Origin: CAG-791 sp045117315
GTDB lineage: Bacteria > Bacillota > Clostridia > Lachnospirales > Lachnospiraceae
Assembly (NCBI GenBank): GCA_045117315.1
Contig: JBGUNJ010000141.1
Coordinates: 1-21,910 of the forward strand
Reading direction: 5' to 3'
DNA: 21,910 nt
The position numbers were made by a program, and so were the translations under genes. Under the pieces are notes generated by a model, which ran no database searches, had not been told where the DNA came from, and worked only from the letters and a program-made list of their open reading frames with translations. Below are positions 14,353 to 21,883 of this stretch, in pieces (within the stretch, counting starts at the first letter, position 1; each line of letters begins with the position of its first letter).

Positions 14353-15411
14353 TCAGCGCCCTTTTCCGAACCCGCAGTTGGGGAATGTGCAGACAGGACA
14401 GTTGAGGCAGAGTCCTCCCTCTCCCAGGGATGACAGGTCCTCTGCGGTGACCTCGTCGTCCGCCATGACATGGGGCAGGACCAGATCAAAGATCGTGCGC
14501 TTTGCATACATCACGCAGCCGGGCAGGCCCATGATCGTGACCGTCCTGGGATTGTCTGTGTCCTTCACCTCATAGTAGGCCAGAAGGAACATGGCGCCCG
14601 GCAGGACAGGGGCTCCGTAGGAGACGATTCTGGCGCCGGTATTTTTAATGGCCAGGGGAGTCCTGTCGTCGGGATCCACACTCATACCTCCGGTACAGCA
14701 GACCACGTCCGCCCCCTCTCCGATCATCTTCAGGATCGAAGCAGTCACCTTTTTATCATCATCATTCCAGATCTCGTGGTCGATGATCCCGGCATTAAAT
14801 TCCGCGAATTTTGACTCGATGACAGGTGTAAAAGTATCCTCGATTCTCCCGTAATAAACCTCATTGCCCGTCGTCACGATTCCGACCTTTTTTTCCCTGA
14901 AGGGGATCAGTTCAAGGATGGGTTTCCCGCCTGCCGCTTCCGCACATGCTTTCTCCGCTGCTGTCATCTTCTCTTCTTCGATCACAAGAGGAATGATCCG
15001 GGTCCCGGCCAGCTTATCGCCTTTTTTCACCCTGAATCCCCCGTGGCGGGTGGCGATCATCATCTGACCGAAGCTGTTGACAGCCTTCAGTCCGGCACTG
15101 TTCACCTTCAGCAGACCGTCACAGGCAGCTGTCAGCTCGATCTTTCCCTCTTTTGCCTGCGACCGGTCCATATTCGATCCCATGCACATCCGGCACAGGT
15201 ATTCCGCCGCCTCGTCCTCGTGCAGCATCCCCTCCTGTTTTTCCCAGACATACAACTGGTCTTTTCCCACTGAGAGGAGCACGGGAATATCTTCCTTTGT
15301 CACAATATGTCCCTTGCGGAAAACGGCGTCCTTGGTGACGCCGCGTATAATCTGTGTGATGTCATGACAGAGGACAGCTCCCTCTGCATCTACAGTTTTG
15401 ATCAGCTTCAT
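14353..15411 (-). CDS. MoeA-related molybdopterin-binding protein with C-terminal Cys4 motif
   Basis: 352 residues. The ATG at 15411 has GGGAG 8 bases upstream; an 18-residue longer frame (to 15465) would cross into leader DNA. The core (about 172-300) is the MPT-binding fold: KVGIVTTGNEVYYGRIED and CCTGGMSVDPDDRTPLAIKNTGA, followed by LPGAMFLLAYY and GLPGCVMY. It is shorter than MoeA (about 400) and has a different N-terminal half (about 1-165), so it belongs to the stand-alone molybdopterin-binding proteins found beside Mo-cofactor genes in Clostridia. Its likely role is in metal insertion or cofactor handling. The last 18 residues hold C335-x2-C338-x2-C341-x4-C346, resembling an iron-sulfur or zinc site. 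It heads the moaC-moaA-mog operon and follows a probable ModE operator. Confidence 0.85.
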   Translation of the reverse strand: MKLIKTVDAEGAVLCHDITQIIRGVTKDAVFRKGHIVTKEDIPVLLSVGKDQLYVWEKQEGMLHEDEAAEYLCRMCMGSNMDRSQAKEGKIELTAACDGLLKVNSAGLKAVNSFGQMMIATRHGGFRVKKGDKLAGTRIIPLVIEEEKMTAAEKACAEAAGGKPILELIPFREKKVGIVTTGNEVYYGRIEDTFTPVIESKFAEFNAGIIDHEIWNDDDKKVTASILKMIGEGADVVCCTGGMSVDPDDRTPLAIKNTGARIVSYGAPVLPGAMFLLAYYEVKDTDNPRTVTIMGLPGCVMYAKRTIFDLVLPHVMADDEVTAEDLSSLGEGGLCLNCPVCTFPNCGFGKGR

Positions 15412-15494
15412 TTTTTCTACTCCCTGTCCCGGGGATTCCTCCTGGCAAAACATATAATCATTCACGTCCTGTCCGGTTTCGCGCCCCCGCCTTT

Positions 15495-15520
15495 CCGTTC
15501 TGTTTTCAAAAACAGAACGG
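15495..15520. promoter_or_regulatory. Perfect-armed palindrome: probable ModE operator of the MoeA-like/moa operon
   Basis: CCGTTCTGTTTT (15495-15506) is a perfect inverted repeat of AAAACAGAACGG (15509-15520), with two bases between the arms. It begins about 8 bases after a -10-like TATTAT (minus strand), so it covers the transcription start. This is the position of a repressor site. It shares arms and total length with the site in front of modE. Confidence 0.7.
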
Positions 15521-15528
15521 ACATTCTA

Positions 15529-15534
15529 ATAATA
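15529..15534 (-). promoter_or_regulatory. Putative -10 box of the MoeA-like/moa operon
   Basis: TATTAT on the minus strand, just upstream of the operator. No good -35 box is visible at 17 bases, so the promoter may be weak or need an activator. Confidence 0.4.
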
Positions 15535-15696
15535 CCATATAAAGAGCCGGATTTGGCATAGGGATTTCCCTGATTTTCCAATCAGTGTTTTCACAGTGTT
15601 TTTACCGTCACAGTATGAGTCCTGTCAACGGTGTATACTTGTGGCCATGGGCGGATGCCCGCAAACATGTATTGCCGCCGCCAAAAATCCGCCAAA

Positions 15697-16092
15697 TCAG
15701 CTCTCCCCTGTTCCGGGAAAATACTCCGGAAAAACCTGTTCTGTATCAGCCTGTACTCTCCGGCACAGGTCCTGGTACCTCCTCAGCAGGTCTTTTCCCT
15801 CCCCGGTCAGCCTGGATCCGCCGCCTCCGCTGCCGCCGGCCCAGCGCTCCACCAGTCTGATTCCCAGCTGTCTCTCCGTATTTTTGATCATATGGCTTCC
15901 CTTTGAATAAGACAGCCCCATCTCCTTGCACGCCTCCTGAAGAGAACCGGTCCTCTCGACTGTCTCCATCAGGCGGGCTTTTCCCGGGCCGAAAAAAATA
16001 CTGTCGGCATCCGCCAGACGTACCTGCACGGAAGGACGCAGTGATTTCTCCAGCCGGATGCTGTTAACATCTGTCAAAGTATCCATATCCAT
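15697..16092 (-). CDS. modE: ModE-like molybdenum-responsive regulator (DNA-binding domain only)
   Basis: 131 residues from the ATG at 16092, which has AGGA 8 bases upstream; ATGs at 16101 and 16086 are alternatives. The LysR-type winged helix-turn-helix of ModE is clear: FFGPGKARLMETVERTGSLQEACKEMGLSYSKG, then NTERQLGIRLVERWAGGSGGGGSRLTGEGKDLLRRY. It has the GGxGGGGS-type wing and LTxxG ending typical of ModE. The roughly 130-residue C-terminal molybdate-binding domain (tandem Mop folds) of E. coli ModE is absent. It is followed by the MoeA-like operon on the same strand and preceded by its own palindromic site, suggesting autoregulation and control of the molybdenum genes. Confidence 0.85.
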   Translation of the reverse strand: MDMDTLTDVNSIRLEKSLRPSVQVRLADADSIFFGPGKARLMETVERTGSLQEACKEMGLSYSKGSHMIKNTERQLGIRLVERWAGGSGGGGSRLTGEGKDLLRRYQDLCRRVQADTEQVFPEYFPGTGES

Positions 16093-16119
16093 GATTCCCA
16101 TCCTGGTTTACTGCTTATA

Positions 16120-16145
16120 CCGTTCGTTTTTAACGTACAGAACGG
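16120..16145. promoter_or_regulatory. Probable ModE operator in the modE promoter
   Basis: CCGTTC (16120-16125) and GAACGG (16140-16145) are separated by 14 bases; the outer A/T pair at 16119 and 16146 also matches. It lies 7 bases downstream of a perfect TATAAT on the minus strand, a geometry nearly identical to the 15495-15520 site. Autorepression is inferred. Confidence 0.65.
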
Positions 16146-16152
16146 TTTATTT

Positions 16153-16158
16153 ATTATA
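16153..16158 (-). promoter_or_regulatory. -10 box of modE
   Basis: Perfect TATAAT on the minus strand. The hexamer 17 bases upstream is TATACG (16181-16176), a poor -35, and is itself one arm of an inverted repeat at 16175-16194. Confidence 0.55.
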
Positions 16159-16174
16159 CACCATTTGTCGTTAC

Positions 16175-16194
16175 ACGTATACGCAGTTATACGT
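16175..16194. promoter_or_regulatory. Inverted repeat over the modE -35 region
   Basis: ACGTATA (16175-16181), six bases, TATACGT (16188-16194): a perfect 7-6-7 inverted repeat. Its TATA arms spaced by six bases resemble the layout of E. coli ModE sites. It could bind ModE or another regulator of either divergent gene. Confidence 0.4.
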
Positions 16195-16420
16195 TTCTCA
16201 ATTCACATGCCCCTTCGGGCATGATACAATGAAGCTTGCCGGAAACAGGTAATGCCTGCAGCCGGTCATCCCGAGCTGATAATCCCGAAGCCAGTCATCC
16301 CGAAGCCGGCACACACGTGCTTACGGGCATGGCTTACAGACTCATATGATCAAAGCTGTGCATTGCTCTGCGCTTTGGCGTTCCCGCAATGCTCCACACA
16401 TCTAAATATAAGGAATTTTT
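16195..16420. other. Intergenic stretch between modE and the EamA gene
   Basis: It holds a CATGCCC-CTTC-GGGCATG hairpin (16206-16223), two 14-bp near-identical direct repeats GCC(G/A)GTCATCCCGA (16261 and 16290), and the GCATTGC palindrome listed separately. I see no gene here. Confidence 0.5.
16360..16392. repeat. Copy of the GCATTGC...GCAATGC palindrome in the EamA leader
   Basis: GCATTGC (16360-16366) and GCAATGC (16386-16392) flank a loop nearly identical to that of the modC terminator at 8489-8521 (both loops contain GCGCTTTG and CCC). The stem is shorter here because the outer arms do not match. Confidence 0.75.
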
Positions 16421-17335
16421 ATGGAAAGCAATACTAATCCTGGTCATACATCCACTGAAAAAGACAGAGGAAACAATTCCCCCCGGTCTATGCTGATGCT
16501 GGCCTCCTCCATGTTGATTTTCGGCACGATCGGCGTTTTCCGCAGGCACATTCCTCTCTCCTCCTCCCTTCTGTCTTTTATCAGAGGAGCCATCGGTTCC
16601 TTATTCCTGCTGATTTTTCTACGCGCGGGCGGCAGAAAAATCAGCCACAGTCTGCCGCGGCGGATCATGGCCCTGCTCATTGTTTCGGGGGCCATGATCG
16701 GGATCAACTGGATCCTGCTTTTTGAGGCCTACAACTACACCACTGTCGCGACAGCAACTCTGTGCTACTATATGGAGCCCACGATCGTCGTACTGCTCTC
16801 CCCTGTCTTTTTTAAAGAAAAGCTGACTGTCAAAAAACTGATCTGTGCCGCAGCCGCCTTCATAGGCATGGTGCTGGTCTCCGGAGCTGCCGGCGAGGGC
16901 CTGCCGCAGGGTGACGCCCTTCTGGGAATCCTTTTTGGCCTTTCTGCCGCAGTACTATATGCCGGAGTCGTCATCCTGAACAAGATGATCCGGAATGTCG
17001 ATCCTTATGAAAAAACTATTCTTCAGCTGTCCTCCGCATCCATCTGCCTTCTGCCCTACCTGCTGGCGACCGGCCAGTTTACGCACCTTGAGCTGACCCC
17101 TTCCGCGGCTGTCCCGGTCCTGATCGTCGGCCTCGTTCACACCGGTATTGCCTACACGCTCTATTTCGGAAGCACCGACGGACTTCGCGCCCAGACCATC
17201 GCTGTGATGAGCTATCTGGATCCGGTCTCTGCCCTGCTCTTTTCCGCCTTCCTTCTGCGGGAGCCCATCAGCGCGGCAGCGATTCCGGGCGCCCTGCTGA
17301 TTCTGGGAGCTGCCCTGATCAGCGAGTGGAACTGA
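16421..17335 (+). CDS. EamA/DMT family permease
   Basis: 304 residues with about ten membrane helices in two EamA repeats, a member of the drug/metabolite transporter superfamily (metabolite exporters or importers, usually amino-acid-like substrates). The first repeat spans about 26-152 (SSMLIFGTIGVFRRHIPLS, then GAMIGINWILLFEAYNYTTVATATLCYYMEP). The second spans about 165-303 (LFGLSAAVLYAGVVILNKMI, then SYLDPVSALLFSAFLLREP). The N-terminal 22 residues are polar. AAGGAA lies about 6 bases before the ATG. It is divergent from modE and ends in a strong terminator, so it is a single-gene unit. No link to molybdenum is visible, and the substrate cannot be predicted. Confidence 0.9.
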   Translation: MESNTNPGHTSTEKDRGNNSPRSMLMLASSMLIFGTIGVFRRHIPLSSSLLSFIRGAIGSLFLLIFLRAGGRKISHSLPRRIMALLIVSGAMIGINWILLFEAYNYTTVATATLCYYMEPTIVVLLSPVFFKEKLTVKKLICAAAAFIGMVLVSGAAGEGLPQGDALLGILFGLSAAVLYAGVVILNKMIRNVDPYEKTILQLSSASICLLPYLLATGQFTHLELTPSAAVPVLIVGLVHTGIAYTLYFGSTDGLRAQTIAVMSYLDPVSALLFSAFLLREPISAAAIPGALLILGAALISEWN

Positions 17336-17486
17336 CAGACAATCTGTTTTCTGCCTGGCAGTGTATACTGAAAGGCAGAGTATTTCATCGCGCCCACCGT
17401 ATCATACCAGGTCAAATCCGGCTCTGCCCCGACCAGCCCGTGTCCCCCGCAAGGCGGAAAATACATTTCACAGGCCGTGTCATAAG

Positions 17487-17535
17487 AAAAACACCTGACG
17501 GATCACCGGGATTCCCCGGGCCGGCAGGTGTTTTT
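17487..17535 (+). terminator. Terminator after the EamA gene
   Basis: AAAAACACCTG (17487-17497) pairs perfectly with CAGGTGTTTTT (17525-17535), with further G/C pairing inside the loop and a T run to 17537. About 150 bases after the stop codon; could act in both directions. Confidence 0.88.
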
Positions 17536-17537
17536 TT

Positions 17538-17743
17538 CGCTATTCACTGTCAGTAATCCACTATCAGTTATTTACTGAAAGTTATTTACAGCAAGTCTTT
17601 TACTGCATGTCATTCAATATCAGATACAATCAGTCACAGGAGCCGTGCTTTGCCCGGCTGCAGGAGTCCCGCATTGCGGGAACAGAGTGACCGCGCTTTG
17701 CCGTCATGCACTCTGATCCATATGCTCCATCAGGATCACTTGC
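17538..17743. other. Repeat-rich intergenic stretch before the VanY stop codon
   Basis: Bases 17564-17600 contain two close AGTTATTTAC repeats. Bases 17641-17715 hold three successive hairpins: AGCCG/CGGCT (17641-17659), TCCCGC-ATT-GCGGGA (17667-17681) and CAGAGTG/CACTCTG (17683-17715). The last is probably the transcript end of the VanY unit. The piece GCATTGCGGGAAC (17671-17683) also occurs, inverted, in the 16360 element. No gene seen. Confidence 0.5.
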
Positions 17744-18496
17744 TTAAAGGTCATCCTCATCCAGATATTCCTCCAGTGTGATTTCCTGTTGTGTGATCTC
17801 CGCAGCGGCCTTCTCCCCTACATAGCGGATGTGCCAGGGTTCATAAGGATGGCCCGTGACCCCTTCGCTCCCCTCGGGAAAGCGAAGGATAAATCCAAAC
17901 TCCGGAAGCTGATCATGGATTTCCTCCCAGATTTCCGGATATTTCTCCAGATCTTTTTTCTCAACGACATCCTTGCCGTCTATATTGAGATAGAGATCCA
18001 GCGCCAGTCCCGTCTGATGCTCTGACTGCCCCGGTTCCGCCACATATTCTTCTGAAGAAACAGTGGTCTTTCCCTCTGCGGCTGTATCCGCGAGCGCCTC
18101 CTGATCGGCCTCACTTCTCCAGGCCGAGCTGATATCTACCATGATCCCCTCTCTGGCGAGCTGGTCATGGAGTTTCAGGTAGGCCGCGTATGCCGTGCGC
18201 TCAACCAGGATCTCATCCCCCTGTGAATTGGTTATACTGACCTCGTCAACCACATTCTCCCAGCCTCTGGGAATCGCGTGATTCTTATTTACCAGGATCA
18301 GATAATCCATAGATGATGCTATGGCTGCCGTCTCAGAACCGGTATCATAAAAGGCAGCTTCCTCCGCCCCGCGGCCTGTCGTGCCGCCCGATGAGGATTC
18401 TTCCGTCTGTCCCGACTTGGCGCAGCCGCTGACAGCAAGAAGGACTGACATCAGGATAGTCACAAAAATCCATCTACTAAAAACACTATTTTTCAT
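17744..18496 (-). CDS. VanY-type D-alanyl-D-alanine carboxypeptidase lipoprotein
   Basis: 250 residues from the ATG at 18496, chosen because GGGGGT lies 5 bases upstream and a lipoprotein signal follows (lipobox VSGC, Cys25). A longer frame to 18550 lacks a binding site. After a Ser/Glu/Gly linker, the peptidase domain (about 75-235) carries the LAS/VanY zinc motifs: SSAWRS, SEHQTGLALD (zinc ligands H160 and D167) and EPWHIRY (catalytic E219, zinc ligand H222). It would trim the terminal D-Ala from peptidoglycan stem peptides at the outer membrane face. No vanA/vanB-type resistance genes are adjacent, so a housekeeping wall role is more likely than glycopeptide resistance. It lies 77 bases after the TRAP permease on the same strand. 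Confidence 0.9.
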   Translation of the reverse strand: MKNSVFSRWIFVTILMSVLLAVSGCAKSGQTEESSSGGTTGRGAEEAAFYDTGSETAAIASSMDYLILVNKNHAIPRGWENVVDEVSITNSQGDEILVERTAYAAYLKLHDQLAREGIMVDISSAWRSEADQEALADTAAEGKTTVSSEEYVAEPGQSEHQTGLALDLYLNIDGKDVVEKKDLEKYPEIWEEIHDQLPEFGFILRFPEGSEGVTGHPYEPWHIRYVGEKAAAEITQQEITLEEYLDEDDL

Positions 18497-18573
18497 AATG
18501 CACCCCCGATCGATAATCGCGCAGGCTGCGTCAGCAACGGAATCAGGCACATGAAAACGAGCAGCCTCCGGTT

Positions 18574-20613
18574 TTACTTATTTTTGTTTTTCGTCATTAT
18601 CTGAAGGGCGACACCCACCGCAATCAGGGCAAGTCCAATGATATCTGTCATCGTGCCGGGAACGATCATCATGAGACCACCGGCGATGAGCAGGATCCTG
18701 TCAATGATACTCATATTTGTGAAGAGATATCCTTCCAGGGCCGCTGCGACGCCGAAAATACCGATCAGAGAAGTGATCGCGATTACGGCGACACTGGCTG
18801 CGTTCGTCTCGATCAGCAGCATAGAGGGGCTGAAGCAGAAGACGTAAGGGATGATGAAAGCCGCGATTGCCAGCTTGGTCGCGTTGAAGGCCGTGCGCAT
18901 CGGATTTGATTTGGCGATCGCGCTGCCTGCATAGGCCGCCAGAGCGACAGGCGGTGTGATATCCGCGACAATACCGAAATAGAACACGAAGAAGTGCGCT
19001 GCCAGGATCGGAACGCCCATACGGGTCAGGATCGGCGCGCAGGTCGCAGCCATGATGCAGTAGGTCGCCGTTGTGGGAACGCCCATGCCCAGAACGATGC
19101 AGCAGAGCATTGTCAGGAACAGAGCGATGAAGAGCTTGTCGCCTGCCACTGCGACGATGGCATTGATCATCTCGTTGGCAAGGCCGGTCATCGTGATCGT
19201 ACCGGAAATAATACCTGCGACGCCGCATGCCGCGCCGACAGTGATGGTTCCCTTGCCGCCCGCTTCCAGCGAATCAAAGAATTTTTTCACAGTGAAGCAG
19301 TTGCCGGAATCATCGTTGTTGCCGATGAGCGCGTCTGAGACAGGCTTGCTGGAGCCGTCTCTCTTCAGGTCCGCGATAGCTGCGCGGTAGCTGCCGTCAA
19401 AAATACCGTCCACGATGCCGACGACAATTGCCGCGATAATGGAATAGGCAGCCGCCCTCTGCATGGTCATCATGTTGTTGGATACCCAGATGACAAGCAG
19501 GACCAGCGGTGTCAGCAGATAAATCTTGCGGATCAGGTGGGAAAATACCGGAAGTTTTTCCGCCGGGATTCCGGTGAGTCCGTATTTCTTGGCTTCCAGA
19601 TGGACAGCTATGAAAATACCGGTGAAGTAGAGTACCGCGGGCAGGATCGCGCGCACCAGGATATCTGAATAAGGCACGCCGATGATATCCGCCATCAGGA
19701 AGGCCGCGGCGCCCATGATGGGCGGCATGATCTGACCGCCAGTGGAGGCAGCCGCCTCGACCGCGCCGGCAAACTCAGCCTTGTAGCCGGTCTCTTTCAT
19801 CATGGGGATCGTGACGGAACCGGTCGTGACCGTGTTGCCGACAGAGGAACCGCTGACCATTCCGCACAGAGCGGAGGAAATGACCGCCACCTTGGCGGGT
19901 CCGCCCGCGTAGCGGCCTGCGGCACAGTTTGCCATATTGATAAAGAATTCAGAGATACCCGTCCTCTCAAGGAAGGCACCGAATATGATAAATACGACTA
20001 TGTATTTCGAACACACATTGATTGGCGTCGACAAGATACCCGTCTTGGCGTAGAAAAGGTTTCGGACCAGATATCTGAGTCTTCCCACAAGGGAAGGATT
20101 AGTAAGGCCATAGACGATCGCGTACACGATGAAAAAGACGGCCACGATCAGAATCGGCCAGCCGACGCTGCGGCGTGTCACTTCGAGCAGAGCGATGACG
20201 CCGATGATGGCGATCACGATCTGCATGGGCGTAAAGCGCGTGCCCTGCTGGATGATCTGCTCCGCATTAAATGTATAGTAGAGGAAAGCGCCCGTGCCGA
20301 GCACCATCCCGACGATATCATACCAGGGAATATGGTTGGCCTTATGCTCGCCCTTTTTGGCGGGATACGTAAGGAATCCCAGCAAAATGACCAGTCCCAT
20401 GAAGGAAGTCAGACGGATTTCCTCCAGGAATGTGGCAAACAGAGTCACCCAGATACAAAAAAGTGAAAAACCGATCAGAATAGCCTTGACCGCCAGAGCA
20501 GGTTTGCCGCTCCAGACACGGACATTGGATTCTCTGTCGTATTTTCGCATTACCTCTTCAAGGTCTTCCTGAACGAGCTCATATTCCCGTTCTTTTACTT
20601 TACTGCTGCTCAT
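18574..20613 (-). CDS. TRAP transporter fused permease (4TM/12TM)
   Basis: 679 residues from the ATG at 20613, which follows AGGAGG by 5 bases; a GTG two codons upstream overlaps that site and is unlikely. It fuses the small (DctQ-like, 4-helix) and large (DctM-like, 12-helix) membrane parts, as is standard for TAXI-type systems. Marks of the large part are FLERTGISEFFINMANCAAG, SSALCGMVSGSSVGNTVTTGSVTIPMMK, AAASTGGQIMPPIMGAAAFLMADI and GMGVPTTATYCIMAATCAPIL. It imports an organic acid or similar solute by ion gradient with the binding protein encoded just upstream. A Lys/Glu-rich cytoplasmic N-terminus (about 1-40) precedes the first helix. Confidence 0.95.
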   Translation of the reverse strand: MSSSKVKEREYELVQEDLEEVMRKYDRESNVRVWSGKPALAVKAILIGFSLFCIWVTLFATFLEEIRLTSFMGLVILLGFLTYPAKKGEHKANHIPWYDIVGMVLGTGAFLYYTFNAEQIIQQGTRFTPMQIVIAIIGVIALLEVTRRSVGWPILIVAVFFIVYAIVYGLTNPSLVGRLRYLVRNLFYAKTGILSTPINVCSKYIVVFIIFGAFLERTGISEFFINMANCAAGRYAGGPAKVAVISSALCGMVSGSSVGNTVTTGSVTIPMMKETGYKAEFAGAVEAAASTGGQIMPPIMGAAAFLMADIIGVPYSDILVRAILPAVLYFTGIFIAVHLEAKKYGLTGIPAEKLPVFSHLIRKIYLLTPLVLLVIWVSNNMMTMQRAAAYSIIAAIVVGIVDGIFDGSYRAAIADLKRDGSSKPVSDALIGNNDDSGNCFTVKKFFDSLEAGGKGTITVGAACGVAGIISGTITMTGLANEMINAIVAVAGDKLFIALFLTMLCCIVLGMGVPTTATYCIMAATCAPILTRMGVPILAAHFFVFYFGIVADITPPVALAAYAGSAIAKSNPMRTAFNATKLAIAAFIIPYVFCFSPSMLLIETNAASVAVIAITSLIGIFGVAAALEGYLFTNMSIIDRILLIAGGLMMIVPGTMTDIIGLALIAVGVALQIMTKNKNK

Positions 20614-20633
20614 CAACACCTCCTAACCCGAAT

Positions 20634-20698
20634 GTGACAGGAGGACAGCTTCTCTGTCCCGCAAAACGCTGCCACACGAATCGCCTCGTTCCTGTCAC
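20634..20698 (-). promoter_or_regulatory. Intercistronic stem-loop between the TAXI and permease genes
   Basis: GTGACAGGA (20634-20642) and TCCTGTCAC (20690-20698) are perfect inverted repeats, with a nested GGACAG/CTGTCC stem inside. The outer stem covers the TAXI stop codon. Such elements often hold downstream expression below that of the binding protein; this is inference. Confidence 0.5.
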
Positions 20699-21657
20699 TC
20701 CGTTTCCACCTTCACACCGTGCTCGGCAAAATATCTGGCCGCGCCGGCATGGAAGGGAATCACGATACCGGAGGTCGCGTTCTCGACAGAGAGCTCCGCG
20801 CCCTTCGCGTTCTCGAGAGTAATCTCTTCTTTGTGGTCAAAAATCGCGGCAGTCAGCTGATAGACGACATCATCATCCAGATCGGCATCCACGACCATGG
20901 TTGCCTTGATGGTGATCGTCTCGATAGGATCCGGCTGTCCCGGATATGTGTCCGCAGGAATCTGCAGCGGTGCATAGTAAGGGCAGATCTTCATGATCTT
21001 ATCCCTGAGTTCTCCCTCGATGGGAACCAGGAAGACTCCGTTTGTGGTCGCCAGCTCGGTGATAGCCGAAGTGGGAGCACCGGCCACGATGAAGGCCGCA
21101 TCGATCTGTCCGTCCTTCAGAGCCTCTTTACTGTCGTCAAAACTCTGATACTGAGGCTTGATATCGTCCACGGTCAGGCCAGCCCCTTCAAGTACGTCCA
21201 CAGCGTTGAAATAGACGCCCGAACCGGGGGCGCCGATGGAGACGCTCCTTCCCTTCAGGTCACTGACACTCTTGATATCTTCTTTCATGGTGATGAGCTG
21301 CACAGTCTCGGCATAGAGGGCGCCGAGTACGCGGAAATCTCTGCAGGGTCCGTCTGTCTCGAAGGACTTGCTTCCCTCCCACGCATAGGTCATAACGTCG
21401 GACTGGGTGAATCCCATCTGGTAATCACCGTCTCCTATACTCTGAATGTTGGCTTTCGATGCCGCAGTTGATACTGCAGTAACACTATAGCCGGTATAGT
21501 TTTTCATGTACTGAGCCAGAACACCGCCAAAAGCATAGTAGGTTCCGGCTGTTCCGCCTGTGCCCATCATCATCCGCTGCCCCCCGCAGCCGGAGAGGAC
21601 CAGCATGCAGACAGCCAGAAGCACGCCAACGACGGCTCTGCGCATTCGTTTCCGCAT
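20695..21657 (-). CDS. TAXI family TRAP transporter solute-binding lipoprotein
   Basis: 320 residues. A lipoprotein signal ends at the lipobox LSGC (Cys24). The mature protein opens with MMMGTGGTAGTYYAFGGVLAQYM, the TAXI family signature, followed by VSTAASKANIQSIGDGDYQMGFTQSD. Further on, GRSVSIGAPGSGVYFNAVDVLEGAG and DGQIDAAFIVAGAPTSAI are typical of the two-lobed TAXI fold. It binds a solute outside the membrane and hands it to the fused permease encoded 81 bases downstream. Members are known or proposed to bind glutamate, 2-oxoglutarate or other acids; the ligand here is unknown. AGGAGGAG precedes the ATG by 6 bases. Confidence 0.95.
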   Translation of the reverse strand: MRKRMRRAVVGVLLAVCMLVLSGCGGQRMMMGTGGTAGTYYAFGGVLAQYMKNYTGYSVTAVSTAASKANIQSIGDGDYQMGFTQSDVMTYAWEGSKSFETDGPCRDFRVLGALYAETVQLITMKEDIKSVSDLKGRSVSIGAPGSGVYFNAVDVLEGAGLTVDDIKPQYQSFDDSKEALKDGQIDAAFIVAGAPTSAITELATTNGVFLVPIEGELRDKIMKICPYYAPLQIPADTYPGQPDPIETITIKATMVVDADLDDDVVYQLTAAIFDHKEEITLENAKGAELSVENATSGIVIPFHAGAARYFAEHGVKVETE

Positions 21658-21683
21658 AAGTAACTCCTCCTTTGATATATAAT

Positions 21684-21716
21684 TTCGTTCAATACTGTAT
21701 TTTGTTCAATGCTGTA
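21684..21716. repeat. Two 16-bp direct repeats upstream of the TAXI gene
   Basis: TTCGTTCAATACTGTA (21684-21699) and TTTGTTCAATGCTGTA (21701-21716) differ at two bases and are 17 bases apart, in the expected promoter or leader region of the transporter. They could be a paired regulator site. Confidence 0.45.
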
Positions 21717-21840
21717 AGTTTTAAATGAATTATTGTATACAGAAAAAACACTCGAGTATTGTAACACATAATGCAGTCTACGGCAAATCGCCGTGATCAG
21801 CTTTAACAGGGTAGAGGCGGCCCGGTTACAGTACAGACCC

Positions 21841-21883
21841 CCTCGAATTCGAGGCGTTTTTGCGCGATTTTCAGCGCAAAAAC
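21841..21883. other. Adjacent palindrome and hairpin at the window edge
   Basis: CCTCGAATTCGAGG (21841-21854) is a perfect 14-bp palindrome. It is followed at once by a 10-bp stem GTTTTTGCGC (21856-21865) / GCGCAAAAAC (21874-21883) with an 8-base loop. No T run on either side. Upstream of the TAXI gene; function unknown. Confidence 0.5.

Noticed and set aside
17744..18496. Glycopeptide resistance determinant
   Set aside because: VanY-like peptidases are common housekeeping enzymes, and no vanH/vanA/vanX or VanRS-type genes are in the window.
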